Shown piece by piece: positions 52,090 to 63,397 of a stretch of DNA of 64,000 nucleotides. The DNA comes from Inia geoffrensis (Eukaryota > Chordata > Mammalia > Artiodactyla > Iniidae). Every line of letters starts with the position of its first letter. The first letter of the stretch is position 1. A program made the translations under genes and the position numbers. Below the pieces are notes generated by a model, which did no database searches, was not told the DNA's origin, and saw only the letters and a program-made list of their open reading frames with translations. Location: NCBI GenBank assembly GCA_036417435.1, contig CM070905.1:70015092-70079091 (forward strand), read 5' to 3'.

Positions 52090-52760
52090 AGGCATTCTAT
52101 ACACACTGGTGTACTCTAAAACTCCATTCTGATGTCAGCCACCTAGAGTTAGCATAAACCCATGGTTCATAACCAGACTGCCGTTACTCCAGATACCAGA
52201 GAGAAGGGGGGTTCCCCAGGCCACTGACACTTCTGACCAACTGACTCTGAATTCGCGAGGTTCCCACAACCTCTATTCAAGTTCAGTAATTCACTAGAAC
52301 GACTCAGAGCTCAGGAAAAATGCTTATCACATTATGATTATATGATTACTTACATTACATATTTATGACAAAGGATGCAAATCAGACTAGATAAATAAGA
52401 GACACGTGGGGTGAGATCTGGGGGGAGACCTGAACACACAGCTTCTACGGTGCCCTCCCCCCAAGCAATCAGAGAGCTGCATGTTTTCAGCACCTCATTG
52501 TTGACCAACCAAGTAGCTCCCCACTGTGCTTCAGTGTCCAGAGTTTATTGGGATTTCACTTCATAAGCATGATTAATTCAACCACTGAGCATGTGACTGA
52601 GTTCAGTCTCCAGCACCATTCCTCTCACCCCAAAAATCCAGCTGGTTCAAAGCTCCATTGGTCTTGCTGGTAACCAGCCCCTATCCTCAGTCATCTCATC
52701 TTATTAGCGTAAGCTCAAATGAGATCATGAAAAACGAAGACCCTTGACAAATTTCAAGGA
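52090..52760. mobile_element. LTR-like repeat, family unresolved
   Basis: Text such as 'gttcagtaattcactagaacgactcagagctcagg', 'tcacattatgattatatgattac' and 'gagtttattgggatttc' resembles old endogenous-retrovirus LTRs of mammals. Orientation and ends are not clear. It has no coding content. Confidence 0.45.
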
Positions 52761-53800
52761 TTTATTCTCCCTGCAAAGAACCAGGGACAAAAGCCAGTCA
52801 AACTCCTTGTTATACAAAAGACTAAAAATGTATTTAATTGGGAATTGGAAAGTTACAGGTGATTTTTAGGCAGAAGAGTCAGAAGGGAAAGAGGCCAGGT
52901 TGATTGCAATGCATTGAGCAATAAATTGGAGATGAAGGAGCAGAAGCAATTAATATAACCTGTTACTGTAAGAAGTCGATTAGGGAGATGACGATAAAAC
53001 ATCATTAGAGATGCAAAAACAGAGAGCTCAGGAAAGAAACACATGCAAGTAACTCAACTAAACATCTTCCCTCAGGAGCAAGCCCTCAGGAGGTTGCTGT
53101 ACTGATAGCATGAACTGAAAATGAGACCCTAGTGGCAGTTCTTAGAGCATACGCAATAGCTTATTAATCCTTCTAAGAAGGATTCTCCCTACATCTTTAT
53201 TTTTCAGTGCTCCAACATATCACTTATAACAATGTCCTTATAACTACATCTCTTGACTTATAATTATGCAGAAATATACAAGTACTTCATACTTGTCAAG
53301 GGCTCCTATTTTGGAATATGGCAGATCACATACCTTGGAAAAACCTATTACAATTTTTTTAAATGCAGAAGAATTCATAAACAGCTTTTAAAAGTAACTT
53401 TTAAAAATGCCTTTTTAAAAAAGAACTTTAAAAGTAGGACTCTCAAGAAAACTCCCTAGAACTAACACGATAGCCAGAAACCAAGGAAGTAAGATGGCAG
53501 AGACCTTTGGGTTAACAAGAGGCTTTAGTTTTAACAAATGAGAAGGAATGAGCAATTAGATCTTGAGCCTGTGCTACTTGGTTGGTTAGAACTGTAGCCC
53601 TCAAAGATCCATGAGAAGCTATATACTCATTTAAAGAGTAGACTAGAAAAAAGTGCCCTCAGTGAGGAAAGACAAAGCAAAATTGTCTGTCCTGGCTTAG
53701 GATTCAGGGCGGGGTGGGCAGGAGGGTGAGCTGGGGGTGGGAGTAGTCTTCTCTGAGAAGCGGTAATGATCATCTATACTTTATACGTGTGTTAGAAATT
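52761..53800. other. Intronic stretch, possible L2 traces
   Basis: The 52860-53040 part ('gccaggttgattgcaatgcat', 'ttggagatgaaggagcagaagc') could be reverse L2. The rest holds nothing I can name. Confidence 0.35.
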
Positions 53801-53814
53801 TGTTTTAACACCAC

Positions 53815-54960
53815 CAAAGGATCTACAAAACTTCAACCCAAGAACTGACAAAAGTTGCTGCAGGTTGGAAAAGTCCTTGGGATCCCTGGCAGAGGGAACA
53901 CAAATTCATGTTTCAGAAACATACCTTCATCCCATGCCCAGAGGATTCCTGCTGATCGAGTCCTGCCAAACATGGGCTTACAATCCAAATTGCAAAGGAG
54001 GACACCAATCATCGTGAGCAAAAGTGAACAGAATTGAAGAGCTGGAGAATTAAACTACCAAGAATTACCATTAGCTACAATGTATAAAATGTTTAAATAC
54101 TGAAAGACAAAACAGAAAAGCAAAATAGAAAAAGACCAGTCACATTTGAAATGGACCAAACAGAACTCCTAGAAATTGAGAATTATGACAATTGTAAAAC
54201 TCCTTAAGCAAAAGATTAGAACTAAAGAATGAAATAGAAAACTGAAATTACCCGTGATGCAGTCCACGAGAACAAGTAGAAAATATTAAAGTTGAGACAT
54301 GAGGACAGGATAAGGTTTATCAATATATAGATGCATATGGATAATGAAGAAAAAAAGCTGTCAGTTGGGAAATGGGACAAGGTCAATATTCAATAAGATA
54401 ATAGCTTAGGATTTTTTAGAATTGATTTTTAAAAACCGTAAAATTCATAAAGGACAAAAAAATCCAAAGCAAGGGAAAAAAGATTCATATATTGAAATAC
54501 CAGAGACACTGCACAAAACCCGAAAAAATTCTTACATGCACCAGACAGAAAAGCAGATTACTTTCAAGGGATACAGTTAGACTGGTTAGCAGACTTTTCA
54601 AAGGTATATTAAAGTCAGGAGACAATGGCATAATATATTTTCAAGGTACTGGGGAAAAAATAACTGTACACTTAGAATTTCATACTCTGACCAACCCTAC
54701 CAAAAGTAAAAGAAATAAGAAATAAAAGTAAAAGAAAGTAAATGAAAAGAAAAAGTAAAAGAAATCATAAAAGCTGCCCTACTGAAGTCATCTTGCCTCT
54801 GTGGAACCCAAGAATGGAGCATACACAGAGAAAAGAATTGGGGTCCGGGCAACACTTTTGAGCCCCTATATGCAGACAACCTAATGTCAGCCTTCATTTG
54901 GGGGCACCTTAGTCTCCTGAAGTAGTACATCATCATTAATTTGGATTTTTTAACCAAAAT
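53815..54960 (+). mobile_element. Ancient L1 (L1M/HAL1-like) 5'/ORF1-region fragment
   Basis: Degraded blocks such as 'gaactcctagaaattgagaa', 'gatacagttagactggttagcag', 'cttttcaaaggtatattaaag' and 'tagaatttcatactctgacc' match the end of the ORF1 region of old L1s. No frame survives. Confidence 0.55.
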
Positions 54961-57078
54961 GTAATGTAAGTTAAAATATCAACGTTATCTTAAGCCTGCA
55001 TACCCACCAGGGGGCTGTCACAGTGTCTCATTTATTCAGGAAATGATTTATCTGAAAGGGACCTTTTTGGGTAGGGTTTGAAAAGAGGTAAGAAAACAGG
55101 AAAATCAGTTGAGAGTCTATAAAACACAATTTAAAATAACAAACAAGAATGAGTTCAAAGGACTCCCAGGCAAACAATTGTCTGGTAGCTCTAAGCAAAA
55201 ATCTTCACTACTTTCTTTATAGAATTTAATTCAGACCAGTTTTCTGCAATTTGACCTGAGGTTAAAACGATGCCAATACTTCCCACCAATTCAAGAACTT
55301 CAACTACTAGTAGTACATCTCAATTATTTGTGTTTTTGTTTTTAGAATTAAAATTTAGAACAGTGTAGGAGAGGTGGCAGAAAGTAGTGCCTGAATTTCC
55401 TGAGGCTACTGGGTCACTCTCCTCAACATTCTAAGGAAATGAGAATAAGCAAAATAAGTGTCCCCAATTGAAAACTGTATTGTTTAGAGCAAACCCTTCC
55501 TGATTAGGGGAAACCAGTTTTTCATTGCCCTTGAGGTCTTTTACAACTCTCAAAAATTATAGATAACTGATAGTAAATGGAAAATCATTCTTGCCTATAA
55601 ACGTGCCAATAGATTCTGCCCAGTTAAGGTTCAACTGGCACCCCTTGTCCCATGGGGAAAAAAAGTTTTGTCTATTTGTGAATTAATTTCAACATTCTTT
55701 TATTCCATATAAATTTGTTCTCCTCTCAATTGTAACAACTGTCTGGTTCCCTCATTAAAGAGGGCAATAAACTCCTTGACATGCTTATAACTGCATGAAA
55801 CTAATAATGATTTTACACTTATGAAAATTATCCCTTAACACCATCAAAAACAAGGCAGTATTTCTTACACACCGAATTTCTGAAGTTGTCTTAAATTAGT
55901 TGTAAAGATTTTGCTTTAAACCAGCTTTTCAATGTATCTGGAAAGTTTCAGATTTTATTAAAACATAATTTGTTTTATTTAGAAGGTATAATGAGACTGA
56001 ATCTTACAAATTATATTCTGATTAACTTAAGAAAATTAGAGTCTAAAAGCAATTCCGACAAATCTGCAGCTAACAAAAAAAACCACCGAACTGCTATACA
56101 TGTTTATGTTTTATTAGTCACCTGTTAAATGATATTCTCAGCCTATTAATTGGTACAAATTAATCTTCTGCCTTTCAGACATACTACCAAAAGAATCACT
56201 TTATCAACAATCTTAGAAATTCTCTGAATACTCAAAAAACCCAAATGTTTGATTTTCACAATGAGTTTTAAGTGCTATTTTCCCAAAAGGTAACATAGGC
56301 AAAGAGCCATAATTTATTTGTGCTATGGTATGCCTAGACTTTCTAACTGCCCAAATTATATAGTCTTCCCTAAGAACTTTCAAACTTGTAAAGTTTTACT
56401 CAAATTCTTAAAAGTTATAAATCCTTTCTTCTTTTACTCCTCCTCATCACCCTTGCACCTGGCCACATTGTCTCTTCCACAATCGAGGAGCCTAGAAAAG
56501 AGGAAGATGTCACAAAAAACACCAGAGCCACGAGAAAGTTTTGTGGTCACTAATGTTCCTGGAGCCATAATTTTCACTACATCAAAATAGAACTTAGAAG
56601 TTATAATAAAAATAAGAAAAATGTTTCATTTTACCTGTAGAATTCTTACATAGATCTAAATGTAAAAGAAATTCATGTTCTAGAGACATGAAATTAGGAG
56701 CAATTTCCCAAACAGGAAAATCCAAATACATATAGATAACTAAATAGAAATCAGGCTGTATTTCCCAGTTGAGTATTTTATAACTTCTTGGCCACCCAGA
56801 TGGCTAGAAAGGCTTAGATGACTCCTTCCATTGGTCTACAATCTTTGAAGGAAAATATTATCTGAGATATTATAATTATTCTTACAGTAATACCACTTTA
56901 AATACTTAGCACTTTACTATGTAGTCAACATATATACAATTTCCTATCTTAAAAGCAACCTTACAAGTTAGCATCTATATTTTTAAAAGGAAAATAAGCT
57001 CAAAGAAGTTGAGAAAGTTGAACATATTATACTACTAATAATTAGAAAAACAGAATTGGGCCTCAGTCTGTCCAACTC
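54961..57078. other. Intronic stretch, no recognised element
   Basis: The longest block (about 2.1 kb) without a recognised young repeat. The frame at 56318-56590 has no family resemblance, and nothing indicates a gene. Confidence 0.5.
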
Positions 57079-57088
57079 TACAGCCTAT

Positions 57089-57307
57089 ATCTTTTTTTTT
57101 TTTTTTCTTTTCTTGTGGTACGCGGGCCTCTAACTGTTGTGGCCTCTCCCGTTGCGGAGCAAAGGCTCCGAATGCGCAGGCTCAGCGGCCATGGCTCACG
57201 GGCCCAGCCGCTCCGTGGCATGTGGGATCTTCCCGGACTGCGGCACGAACCCATGTCCCCTGCATCGGCAGGTGGACTCTCAACCACTGCGCCACCAGGG
57301 AAACCCA
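57089..57307 (-). mobile_element. CHR-2-type SINE, minus strand
   Basis: The T-rich tail at the left is followed by the reverse body and head, ending 'caccagggaaaccc'. The duplication tacagcctat is at 57079-57088 and 57308-57317. The SINE is in the same direction as CRPPA, about 1 kb before the exon 2 donor is reached from the left. Confidence 0.96.
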
Positions 57308-57693
57308 TACAGCCTATTTCTATTATACTATACTAAGCCTGGGCCATAAATTTTCACTGTCTCAAATTTAAACTGCAAACTTAAGTTTAGTATCTATTAT
57401 GTCATTTACAGGATTTTACTCAGTAATTTAAAAAAAAACAAATATGTTCCAAAGATTACAATAGATCTTTTGCTATCCTGTGTTTATTTTGGTGAAAGAG
57501 AAGTGAACACAGAATTCTGTCATCCTAAGATTATTCACTTTAAGGGGTGTCAAAATCTTGCCTGGCCATTTGTGCTAAAAAATAAACCACTTCTAAAAAA
57601 TTAAAACAAAAATTGGGTGAAATGAGCCAGGTTTGTTTGGTTTTTATTTGCTTTAAGTCACATAGCTCCTAGGCTCTTACAAGATTCTTAGGC

Positions 57694-57815
57694 TTTTTTT
57701 TCTTTTTTTGTCATGCCGCGGCATGTGGGATCCTAGTTCCCCGACCAGGGATCGAACCTGCACCCTCTGCACTGGAAGCGCAGAGTCCCAACCACTGGAC
57801 TGTCAGGGAAGTCCC
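57694..57815 (-). mobile_element. Short tRNA-derived artiodactyl SINE, minus strand
   Basis: A reverse copy of the older head-only type. On the minus strand it reads 'gacttccctgacagtccagtgg', 'gggactctgcgcttcc', 'ggttcgatccctggtcgggg'. The duplication tcttaggc is at 57686-57693 and 57816-57823. The B-box-like ggttcgatccc is intact. Confidence 0.93.
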
Positions 57816-57823
57816 TCTTAGGC

Positions 57824-58152
57824 ATTTTTAGGTAAAGGAATGAAATTAAATATGCAGCTAAGGTCCATCCATTCATATCCATACTCTAATGACATTATTG
57901 CATCCTTCTCCAAATAGCTCATATTACATTATGATAAATGACTACCTAGCAAAAGAAATTCCAGAACAGTCTCATGATCTATAATAATATAAACTTCCTA
58001 AAACAAATTAGCATAACGTCTTATGTCATCTTGCCCATTTTAATTAACTTGACATTTAAATACTGAATATAATTCCATCAAAATCCAGCAAATGAATATG
58101 TGCTACAGCGTTTGCCCCTTTTATCCATTCTCAGAAGTATTTCAATACTTAC
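57824..58152. other. Intron 2 start, next to the exon 2 donor
   Basis: The donor GTAAGT is adjacent to exon 2. The remaining sequence is AT-rich without a recognised repeat. Confidence 0.55.
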
Positions 58153-58429
58153 CCCATGTTCCTTAGCAGCTGTGACAACTTTAAGGAGGACATCTTCCTC
58201 CACAAATGGTCTCACGGCATCATGGATAATCACTACTTCTGGCTTTGAGAGTCTACAGTTGGGCTGATCCTCTGCCAGAGCTTTTAGTCCATTGAAAATC
58301 GACCTGTGGCGGGTCACTCCAGATTCAACCAGAGAGATGCCTTTATGCTGGTACCTCTGAATAATACACTTCATTGCTTCCATGTTCTCTCCAGTTACTG
58401 CCACAACAATGTCCTTTATCCAAGATACT
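58153..58429 (-). CDS. CRPPA: CRPPA (ISPD) coding exon 2, D-ribitol-5-phosphate cytidylyltransferase
   Basis: CRPPA is a cytosolic enzyme that uses CTP to convert ribitol-5-phosphate to CDP-ribitol, the donor that FKTN and FKRP use to build the O-mannosyl glycan of alpha-dystroglycan. The exon is 277 bp. On the minus strand it is preceded by TTTCCTTATAG and followed by GTAAGT. Its first base completes codon 86 and its last codon is Gly178, so it enters in phase 2 and leaves in phase 0. Visible family motifs are [10 protein letters not shown] (residues 92-101), [10 protein letters not shown] (124-133) with Arg126, and [11 protein letters not shown] (151-161) with Asp156, the equivalent of the metal/CTP-binding HDAARP of bacterial IspD. 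There is no stop or frameshift. Residue 122 is Ser and 165 is Asp; from memory the human protein has Ala122 and Gly165. Open frame beyond both exon ends is intronic read-through. Exon numbering follows the human gene. Confidence 0.96.
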
Positions 58430-59590
58430 CTATAAGGAAAGTATGTACACATTTCGTATCAATTGATTCTTAAACAACTAAAGTTAAGCTAGTAACAAAA
58501 CTGCGTTACTAATTACTACTAATACATCTTCATAGGGACATTAAAAACGGAAAGCTACTAAGTCAATGTTATGCATTTTTAATCATGTCTAGTAAAGGGG
58601 TTAAGAATTTGAATTTCTCATACTATAGAAACATGAATATAAATATAAGTAGTATTTTTCAATACATAGTGTGGAAGTACCTATATTGCAAAGCATAGAT
58701 TAGGTATAGATATGTATCACAGATTTCTTAAGTTAAATTTAAATAATTAGCATATTCATCAGTAGAGTGAGAGAAAAAATTTAAGATTATGCTTTTAAAT
58801 TGCCTTTTATTCCCCAAATAATTCTCTCCATTAAATAGGAACAACCCAAAGCACTTCTGAATTGCACAAGTTGTCTCTTTCAAGAAATCCATTGATGTGG
58901 CAACAAAGCTGGATAGCTGAACTAAACTTTGCCTACATCAAGGTGAAATGTTTTAGCTTAAATAGGGAAATTATGCTAATTAAGTTTGTATAAGTATAAA
59001 TCAGGCTCAAATAAAAAACTCATATTTTAATGCAATATAAAATTAAAGGAATTCATCTGTTGAGTCAGATACAAAACAAAGCAATTCTTCTGTTCTGAAA
59101 CACTTTCTTAGACCTACTGACATACAAATGCTAACAGTCCACAGCGCTGAGCGGCAGTGGCTGCAGTAAAGTTGAGCAGAATTCTCTTGAAGACCAGTGT
59201 TAACAGAGGCTAACGTGATTATACACTCAAAGTTCCTCAGCTGATGGGCCCAAGCCAGGAAAACTGCCTCTGCCCATGATATCAACTCTGATTAAAGGCC
59301 GCTTTAAAATTTAATGGCATTCTTAGCCTCTGAGATCCTACATGTTCATGCTAGACAGTTAAGTCTTGTACTCACTTTTAAAGAGATGAAAGAAGGGTCT
59401 GAAAATTACTGAATAATGAAATTAACTATCGATAAATGAAAAACACAGGGTTGCTTCACTCAATAATTAACCATCTCCTACCTTCTGCTATTGAACAAAC
59501 CCTTCCTATAACCCAAAACCCCATTCTGCCTATGGCTACGACAGCACTACACTGATGCACACAACCAAAACTTCAGGGCACACGATCCTT
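58430..59590. other. Intron 1 end, no recognised repeat
   Basis: AT-rich single-copy-like sequence upstream of exon 2. It holds the short pyrimidine tract of the acceptor and nothing else I can name. Confidence 0.55.
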
Positions 59591-59594
59591 TCAT

Positions 59595-60055
59595 TTTAAG
59601 TCCATTCCTCTAACAAATATTTATTGAGCACTGAATAAATGATCAGAATTGAGTGTACAATCGAAATAGTTACTGCTTTCACAGAGCTTACAGATAAAAA
59701 AAAGAACACCAACAATTCCAAGCTGCAATAAAGTGCTGTGAAGGAGAGGTCCAGGCTCCAGGATTGCATGCAGCACAATATTTGACCAGCACAGAGAAGC
59801 CCAAGATAATGCTCCCTAAGGAAGCAGAGTTTTCTCTTCAAGTGGCAAGAGGCAGGAAAATCGGCAAAAAGATTTGCAGGGGGAGAGAGAGGGATGGTTT
59901 AAGCAGAGGCCATAGCATGGCTCTGAGAAACTAGGAGGCAATGGAGGGGAGTTCTTTAAGCACAGAGAAGAGCCCATGAAGAGACTGGAGGACCAGACAA
60001 GTGATGGGCTGGGCTAGGCCATGGAGACCTCCAAGGCCATATTAGGGGTTCTAGT
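59595..60055 (-). mobile_element. L2 fragment, minus strand
   Basis: Reverse L2 3' end: 'tctaacaaatatttattgagcactgaataaatg', 'ctttcacagagcttacag', 'aaagtgctgtgaagg', then 'gcagaggccatagcatggctctgag' and 'gatgggctgggctaggccatgg'. Confidence 0.75.
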
Positions 60056-60082
60056 CTTTAATCTTAAAAAATAGGAATCTAG

Positions 60083-60293
60083 GGCTTCCCTGGTGCCACA
60101 GTGGTTGAGAATCCGCCTGCCGATGCAGGGGACACGGGTTCGTGCCCCGGTCCGGGAAGATCCCACATGCCACGGAGCAGCTGGGCCCATGAGCCATGGC
60201 CGCTGAGCCTGCGCGTCCGGAGCCTGTGCTCCGCAACGAGAGAGGCCACAACAGCGAGAGGCCCACGTACCGCAAAAAAAAAAAAAAAAAAAA
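60083..60293 (+). mobile_element. CHR-2-type SINE
   Basis: The head 'ggcttccctggtgccacagtgg' and body are followed by a 20-A tail. The duplication gaatctag is at 60075-60082 and 60294-60301. Confidence 0.96.
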
Positions 60294-60387
60294 GAATCTA
60301 GAGAAAAGCTTTATGCAGGACATTTACACTCAAATTAATACTCACCTCCCCCAGTATTCTATACTGTTCAATGACATAACGGGGACT

Positions 60388-60845
60388 GTGGTAGGCAGAA
60401 TAATAACCCCCAAATGATGTCGTCCATCACCTAATTCCCAAAACCTGTGAATATGTAACCCTACCTATCAAAAGAATTTTCTATATGTAATTAAGTTAAG
60501 GATCTTGAGTTGGAGATCATCCTGGGCTATCTGGGTTGGTCCAATATAATCACAAGAGTCCTTAAGAGTGAAAGAAAAGCAAGTGAGTCGAGGGAGAAGA
60601 TGTGGTGACAAACGCAGCACTCATTAGGACACAGGACCATAAGTCCCAGAATGCAGGTGACCTCCATTACCTGAGAGTAAATGGATTGCCATCTGGCAAG
60701 TAAATGGACTGTCCCAAGAACCTCCAAAAGGAACACAGCACTGCTAACACCTTTATTTTAGCCTAGTGAAAATGATTTTTTGACTTCTGACAACGAAAAG
60801 CTTAAGAATATATTTATGTTGCTTTAAGCCATTTAGTTGCATGGA
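60388..60845 (+). mobile_element. MaLR/MLT1-like LTR remnant, copy 2
   Basis: It starts 'gtggtaggcagaataataac' and contains 'cctgtgaatatgtaacc', 'gttaaggatcttgagttggag', 'gggttggtccaatataatcac' and 'cctttattttagcctagtg'. It ends 'ttgctttaagccatttag'. Same family as 32411-32803. Confidence 0.6.
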
Positions 60846-61109
60846 AATGTTTACAGGAGTGCTTGCAGCTTCTAATTTTAGAGCATAAACTTTACTCTGG
60901 TGCAAGATGGAGAATAGATTGGGTAGAGAAAGCATGCAGACAGACAAGGTAGGAAGCTGCTGCTGAAATCTGAGCGAGACAATGATGGTAGCCTGTCTAT
61001 CAGATGGTGCTTGTGGATAAGATTTAAGAGATGGTAATCTTCCTGAGTCAGAGGTAATAATCCTCCTGAGTCAGTTAGAAAAACTGGCAAAATAAATAAT
61101 TTATCACTT

Positions 61110-61205
61110 AATATGAAATAGTTAACATCGATTAACTTACTAGGTTTTAAGCATTAGTCATGTTTTAACTCATGTAATCCTCACACTCTGTACTCTCTCA
61201 TATGG
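61110..61205 (+). mobile_element. Possible MIR fragment
   Basis: Short MIR-like text: 'acttactaggttttaagcat', 'gttttaactcatgtaatcctcac'. Confidence 0.4.
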
Positions 61206-61324
61206 GAAACATCAGAAGGATCTGATACACAAATACATCGTACTTTATCGTCCTACACTGCCATCTGATGCCAAAAATACTTGAAAAAAACATTTTTACC
61301 ATTTTTCATCAAAATACAACATTC

Positions 61325-61420
61325 CATCTTCTAGAATGTAGGCTCCATGATGGCAAGGACAGTATCAGTTTTGCCCATTGCTTTATGCCTAGTAGGTACT
61401 CGGTAATTATTTGTTTTATC
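61325..61420 (+). mobile_element. L2 3' end
   Basis: The classic L2 terminus: 'agaatgtaggctccatgatggcaaggacag', 'gtaggtactcggtaattatttgtt'. Confidence 0.75.
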
Positions 61421-61939
61421 AATAAGTGATTTTGGTCTGTCTCATCTACCAGGATCTTACAGCATAGCATAGTTTGAAGGATTATGAAAACAGAAAGCTC
61501 TCCTCATCAACCTGAAGAGAGAATGAAAATCAATGAAAATGCCTTCCCTCTGCAATATACTGTTTGCTGATTGTTTTGTTTCAATGAATTTGACTCTTTA
61601 CTCTGATTTCTAGATTCTAAGGCTCCAAGGGTGACTGGGATTACTTATGTTTTGTCAGACACCTTGGGGGAATTTTAATCATAAGCAAAGCAACACCACT
61701 CACAGAATACCAGACCAGAAAATATGTAGTTACATGAATAGACAATAAGGAGGATTCTGGAATATGACTAAGCATAGGCTGCTCTTTGCTTTGTAATCCA
61801 TCCATCCCCCACTTCTATCATTGCAAATTTAACACTGCTAGAACTTACTCTATTTATATGGTTTAAAACTTATACTGTGCTTAACCAAGTCCTTAGCAAG
61901 TGACAGTTCCTCAGTGCCCCCTAGATGTAAGGTTTCCCA

Positions 61940-62515
61940 AGGTTCTGTCTCCACTGGCACAGCTGTGACCCAGGCAGCCATCTCTCCCATTATTTCTGCA
62001 GTAGCCTCTTAGCTCGTCTCCTCCTTCTCACTTAATCAACACAATCCACTCTTAGCGCTTCTAGATGACTTCGCTCAAGTGTAAACCTTAGGCCATCCCC
62101 TGCTGGCTCTTGAGCAGGACCTGATCTCGGCCTTCGTCTCCCTGCACCACTTGGTCTCTGCCATGCCCCTCTTTCTGTGACCGCCACATTGTCTCACAAC
62201 CAGGTCTCCACTTATGCTGCTTCCTCTGCCTCTCAACATTATCCCCCATCCTCATCATTCCTCCACCCCCACCCACTCCTGGCTGAGTCCTACTGTTCTT
62301 CAGCTGTCAGTTCAGATGTGGCCGCCTCCAGCAAGCTTTCCTTGACATTCTGTGTGCGGCATCTCTGCTCTCAGCTCCCAGAGTACTCTCGTGAGAGTCT
62401 TATCAAGCATCGTACTGCTACATTTTTACCTCCCTCACTAGGCTGCCAACCCACAAAAAGCAAAGACTATATCCCAGGGCTTGGCATATACTAAGCTTTC
62501 AGTAATATTAATAGT
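61940..62515 (+). mobile_element. L2 3' region
   Basis: Well recognisable: 'tctgcagtagcctcttagctcgtctcc', 'cttcagctgtcagttcagatgtggc' and 'agcaagctttccttgacattc', ending 'aggcttggcatatactaagc'-type text at the 3' end. Confidence 0.8.
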
Positions 62516-62745
62516 AGCAATAGCAACTAAGATGTATTAATTGTTGGCTAAGTGCCATGTACTGTTTGGAGCATGTGTCTGTAATATTTCACTTAATAGT
62601 TACATCGGCTCCGAAAGAAATCACTATTATCTCCATTTCACAGATGGCACAGAGGCAGTGACCTGCCCATGATTATACAGCTAGGAAACGAAAGGACCTG
62701 GGTATACCCCAGTCTGACTTTGGAGCTCACACTGTAAAAGCACTA
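62516..62745 (+). mobile_element. MIR SINE
   Basis: The MIR core is present: 'cactattatctccatttcacagatgg', 'gaggcagtgacctgcccatgattatacagctagg', 'cccagtctgactttggagct'. Confidence 0.85.
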
Positions 62746-62889
62746 ACACTGAGAGGTCATAAAATCCATGAGAGAAAAAAAAAAAAAAATCACGTCTGGA
62801 TCGTCATGTCCCTAGCAATCCATTTATTTTGAACAATAATGCTGCATTTGTGGTCAAAACATGGTCAAGTTTATTTCTTACAATTTAAG

Positions 62890-63030
62890 CGTAAGTATTC
62901 CTTCATTCATGGGTTCATTTAGTCATTCAGAAAATATCCAATAAGCATCTGTCATTTGCCAGACATTATACTAGTCACTGGTAATCCAATAACAAACACC
63001 GGCAGAATTCTTGACCTCACAGACTATGTA
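62890..63030 (-). mobile_element. L2 3' end, minus strand
   Basis: Reverse L2 terminus: 'ttcattcatgggttcatttag', 'gtcatttgccagacattatactag', 'attcttgacctcacagac'. Confidence 0.65.
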
Positions 63031-63046
63031 TCAAGAAGTATCTGTT

Positions 63047-63383
63047 GGACTTCCCTGGTGGCGCAGTGGTTAAGAATCCGCCTGCCAATGCAGGGGACAT
63101 GGGTTTGAGATCCCACATACCGCGGAGCAACTAAGCCCGTGTGCCACAACTACTAAGCCTGAGCTCTAGAGCTTGTGAGCCACAACTACTGAGTCCACGT
63201 GCCACAACTACTGAAGCCCATGCACCTAGAGCCCATGTTCCGCAACAAGAGAAGCCACTGCAACGAGAGGGCCACGCACGGCAATGAAGAGTGGTCCCTG
63301 CTCGCCGCAACTAGAGAAAGCCCGCACGGAACAACGAAGACCCAACATAGCCAAAAAATAAATAAATAAAAATTTTAAAAAAA
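63047..63383 (+). mobile_element. Long CHR-1-like SINE
   Basis: The head 'gacttccctggtggcgcagtgg' is followed by an extended body with 'ccacaactactgagtcc' units and an A-rich tail with (aaat) units. The duplication agaagtatctgtt (63034-63046) recurs as agaagcatctgtt (63385-63397). Part of the B-box region is missing after 'gggtttga'. Confidence 0.95.
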
Positions 63384-63397
63384 AAGAAGCATCTGTT

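Larger units (their letters stand above)
36005..58152 (-). other. CRPPA: CRPPA intron 2 (complete)
   Basis: The intron is 22,148 bp and is bounded by GTAAGT (58152-58147 read on the minus strand) and CTTTAG at its 3' end next to 36004. It holds two inverted L1 insertions, an ancient L1, L2 blocks and eight of the window's SINEs, with no additional exon that I could recognise. The longest stretches without a recognised repeat lie next to the two exons and at 47.7-49.1 and 55.0-57.0 kb. Confidence 0.93.

Noticed and set aside
53253..53459. Small plus-strand frame as a peptide gene
   Set aside because: AT-rich chance frame with a lysine-rich tail and no motif or context.
58078..58152. Extension of exon 2 past the donor
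   Set aside because: The open frame continues, but GTAAGT and the human exon end at Gly178 both place the boundary at 58153.
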